A DNA stretch of 6,699 nt from assembly GCA_964557845.1 (NCBI GenBank), contig CAZLBV010000182.1:1-6699 (forward strand), in the 5' to 3' direction. Of the stretch, positions 5,397 to 6,699 are shown in pieces. A program made the position numbers and the translations under genes. Position 1 is the first letter of the stretch; every line of letters starts with the position of its first letter. This stretch comes from CAZLBV01 sp964557845 (GTDB lineage Bacteria > Acidobacteriota > Aminicenantia > Aminicenantales > Aminicenantaceae). The notes beneath the pieces were generated by a model. That model did no database searches, was not told where the DNA came from, and saw only the letters and a program-made list of their open reading frames with translations.

Positions 5397-6699
5397 TTAA
5401 GCTTTGGCGTTTGCTGGCGTTTTTTTATAGTTTCTTTTTCTTTGTGTTTGTTTCGATTTTACTGTTTTCTCAGAAGCGGTTTCCCCTTCTGAGGAGGCCT
5501 TTATATTTTCTACCGGCTTTTTTCCGTTGACGATCGCATTGATCTCGTCTGAACTCAATACTTCTTTCTCGAGCAGAGCTTCAGCGATAGCCGTCACCTT
5601 ATCTTTATTTTTTTCAATGAGTTCTTTGGCCCGATTATAGTTACGAATGATGATCTTCTTTACTTCTTCATCGATGCGTTCCGAGGTTTTTTCACTGAAG
5701 TTTTTATGCATGGTCAGATCGCGCCCCAGAAAAACCAGATCATCTCTTTCCCCGAATGTCAGCGGGCCTAACTCAGACATGCCGTACTCGCAGACCATTT
5801 TTCTGGCGATCTCTGTTGCTTTTTCAAAATCATTGGCTGCGCCGGTGGTGGTTTTCTTGAGAAACATCTCTTCCGCCACCCTGCCTGCCATCAGGACCGC
5901 CAGGCTGGCTTCCAGGTAGGTCTTGGAATAAGTGTATCTGTCATCCAGAGGAAGCTGCTGGGTGATTCCCAATGCCATGCCCCTGGGAATGATGGTGACT
6001 TTGTGGATAGGATCGGATTCCGGAATAATTGAGGCTATCAGGGCATGTCCGGCTTCATGAAAAGCTGTGCTCTTTTTCTCTTCATCGCTGATTATCATGC
6101 TTTTTCTTTCCACGCCCATGAGTACCTTATCTTTGGCAGCTTCCATATTTTTCATGGTCACATTTTCCTGTGCATTTCTTGCTCCCAGGAGCGCTGCTTC
6201 ATTGACGAGATTGGCCAGGTCTGCTCCGGAAAATCCCGGCGAGGACCGCGCCAAGACACTTAGGTCTACATCTTTATCCAGCGGTATGTTTCTGGTGTGA
6301 ACTCTGAGTATTTCTTCCCGGCCTTTGACATCCGGCATGTTCACCACAATCCTGCGGTCGAAACGCCCCGGCCTTAAGATAGCGGTGTCGAGTATATCCG
6401 GCCGGTTGGTGGCTGCGATCAGGATGATCCCTTCATTGGAGTCGAAGCCGTCCATTTCAACCAGAAGCTGGTTAAGGGTCTGTTCTCTTTCATCATGGCC
6501 TCCCCCGAGTCCGGCTCCCCGCTGCCGTCCGACAGCGTCGATCTCATCGATGAAAATTAAGCAGGGTGCCTGTTTTTTCCCTTGTTCGAATAGGTCTCTT
6601 ACCCGGGATGCTCCCACGCCCACGAACATCTCGACAAAATCAGAGCCGCTGATGGAAAAGAAGGGAACGCCGGCCTCTCCGGCAACGGCCCGTGCCAAT
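5397..6699 (-). CDS. ftsH: ATP-dependent zinc metalloprotease FtsH, missing its N-terminus at the window edge
   Basis: Membrane-anchored AAA+ protease that degrades misfolded membrane proteins and regulatory proteins. Only the C-terminal 433 residues are present. The first complete codon, TTG, is the Leu just after the Walker A lysine region (LARAVAGEAGVPFF), not a start. The transmembrane part and Walker A lie beyond base 6699. Counting from that Leu, the pore motif MFVGVG is at 24-29, Walker B CLIFIDEID at 46-54, the second region of homology ATNRPDILD at 96-104, and arginine fingers R112 and R115 in RPGRFDR. The protease zinc site is HEAGH at 214-218, with the third ligand Asp290 in TTGAANDF. 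The C-terminus ends in a basic, low-complexity tail (SKQTQRKRNYKKTPANAKA), typical of the variable FtsH tail. It heads the cluster and is followed by folP after 2 nt. Confidence 0.97.
   Translation of the reverse strand, partial: LARAVAGEAGVPFFSISGSDFVEMFVGVGASRVRDLFEQGKKQAPCLIFIDEIDAVGRQRGAGLGGGHDEREQTLNQLLVEMDGFDSNEGIILIAATNRPDILDTAILRPGRFDRRIVVNMPDVKGREEILRVHTRNIPLDKDVDLSVLARSSPGFSGADLANLVNEAALLGARNAQENVTMKNMEAAKDKVLMGVERKSMIISDEEKKSTAFHEAGHALIASIIPESDPIHKVTIIPRGMALGITQQLPLDDRYTYSKTYLEASLAVLMAGRVAEEMFLKKTTTGAANDFEKATEIARKMVCEYGMSELGPLTFGERDDLVFLGRDLTMHKNFSEKTSERIDEEVKKIIIRNYNRAKELIEKNKDKVTAIAEALLEKEVLSSDEINAIVNGKKPVENIKASSEGETASEKTVKSKQTQRKRNYKKTPANAKA

Overview
The window is a bacterial chromosomal segment, moderately AT-rich by eye, dominated by a tightly packed housekeeping cluster on the minus strand. 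Reading in the direction of transcription (right to left), the order is ftsH (5' end cut off by the window edge), folP, cdaA/dacA, ybbR/cdaR, glmM, and, after an interruption, pdxJ and the first codons of an M20-family hydrolase. The order ftsH-folP-cdaA-ybbR-glmM-pdxJ recalls deltaproteobacterial and some candidate-phylum genomes. It joins the ftsH-folP-glmM arrangement of gammaproteobacteria to the cdaA-cdaR-glmM arrangement of Firmicutes. No gene here fixes the phylum; an uncultivated Gram-negative-type lineage is a guess.

Layout: 5397-6699 holds the C-terminal two thirds or so of the FtsH protease. folP starts 2 nt after the ftsH stop, cdaA overlaps folP by 11 nt, and ybbR overlaps cdaA by an ATGA junction, so these four are very probably one transcript with coupled translation. 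About 100 AT-rich bases with a possible internal -10 box separate ybbR from glmM. glmM ends at 1596, followed by a large hairpin (1460-1551) with a U-run on the minus strand, which looks like the operon terminator. A plus-strand membrane-protein gene (1004-1453, DUF1648-like) then sits between glmM and pdxJ, with a promoter so close to its ATG that the mRNA may be leaderless. pdxJ (136-846) reads leftward from its own strong ribosome binding site, followed by a 63-nt gap and the start of the hydrolase gene at 72.

Functionally, CdaA makes cyclic di-AMP, YbbR/CdaR is its membrane regulator, and GlmM makes glucosamine-1-phosphate for peptidoglycan (and LPS) and is known to bind and restrain CdaA in other bacteria. 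FtsH is membrane quality control, FolP makes folate, and PdxJ makes vitamin B6. The most interesting items are the 90-bp near-perfect palindrome, the inserted opposite-strand gene with a possibly leaderless promoter, and a CdaA whose RHR nucleotide-binding motif reads RHL. I found no clear sign of a wholly new multi-gene system; most of the window is conserved core metabolism.
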